Source: Verrucomicrobium sp. GAS474 (GTDB lineage: Bacteria; Verrucomicrobiota; Verrucomicrobiia; Methylacidiphilales; GAS474). From it: 64,000 bases of DNA. Of the stretch, positions 61,985 to 64,000 are shown piece by piece. The stretch lies in assembly GCF_900105685.1 (NCBI RefSeq), contig NZ_LT629781.1, forward strand, positions 124,001-188,000, read 5' to 3'. The position numbers and the translations under genes were made by a program. Each line of letters opens with the position of its first letter. Positions within the stretch are counted from its first letter, which is position 1. The notes below the pieces were generated by a model. The model had not been told where the DNA came from and did no database searches. It saw nothing but the letters and a program-made list of their open reading frames with translations.

Positions 61985-64000
<2,016 letters not shown>

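Overview
The window is GC-rich chromosomal DNA of a Gram-negative bacterium. It has outer-membrane export proteins, a two-partner-secretion adhesin, a Tat system and diderm-style capsule export. The gene set (trpS-scpA-scpB, panD, ndk, thiC behind a TPP riboswitch, a nitrate-type ABC transporter, rpoC) and the weak use of Shine-Dalgarno sequences would fit a member of the Verrucomicrobiota/PVC group. This placement is an inference from style and not from a marker search.

Region 1 (1-34547) is a surface-polysaccharide locus, almost all on the minus strand. Read in transcription order it holds a FecR/discoidin-like secreted protein, an outer-membrane beta-barrel protein, Wza (export channel), Wzc (chain-length/BY-kinase), Wzm and Wzt (ABC exporter), a sulfotransferase, a GT2, a polysaccharide deacetylase, a methyltransferase, many GT4, GT2 and GT9 glycosyltransferases, two FkbM methyltransferases, a Wzy/WaaL-like polymerase or ligase, and an AsnB-type amidotransferase. 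The left edge cuts a further GT4. Many junctions are ATGA or TGATG overlaps, so translation is probably coupled. Two large membrane GT39-like genes (7680-9239 and 17818-19398) lie on the opposite strand inside the cluster. The genes together would build, decorate (sulfate, methyl, amide, deacetylated amine) and export a complex exopolysaccharide.

Region 2 (34548-42434) is housekeeping. It holds panD, ndk, trpS, scpA, scpB, a degenerate chorismate mutase/prephenate dehydratase-like gene, a proline-rich membrane protein with coiled coils, and a YfeH-type bile acid:Na+ symporter homologue.

Region 3 (42669-46945) holds tatA and a nitrate/bicarbonate-type ABC transporter in the order nrtA-nrtB-nrtC-nrtD. 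A convincing sigma-54 promoter precedes nrtA, and NrtA carries a twin-arginine signal.

Region 4 (47031-56909) is one 9.8-kb gene for a 3253-residue two-partner-secretion (filamentous haemagglutinin-like) adhesin made of degenerate Gly/Thr/Ser repeats. No transporter partner (TpsB) is in the window. The gene has a strong terminator and a palindrome upstream.

Region 5 (57006-64000) holds thiC with its TPP riboswitch, two poorly characterised membrane proteins, and the C-terminal half of rpoC with its terminator, cut by the right edge.

An unexplained element links distant parts of the window: a roughly 100-bp structured repeat present three times, each time in intergenic DNA (34868-34964 minus, 42442-42545 plus, 61629-61726 plus). 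It has a UUCG hairpin, a conserved CCTGTACAG core and a second hairpin. It is the best candidate here for something undescribed.
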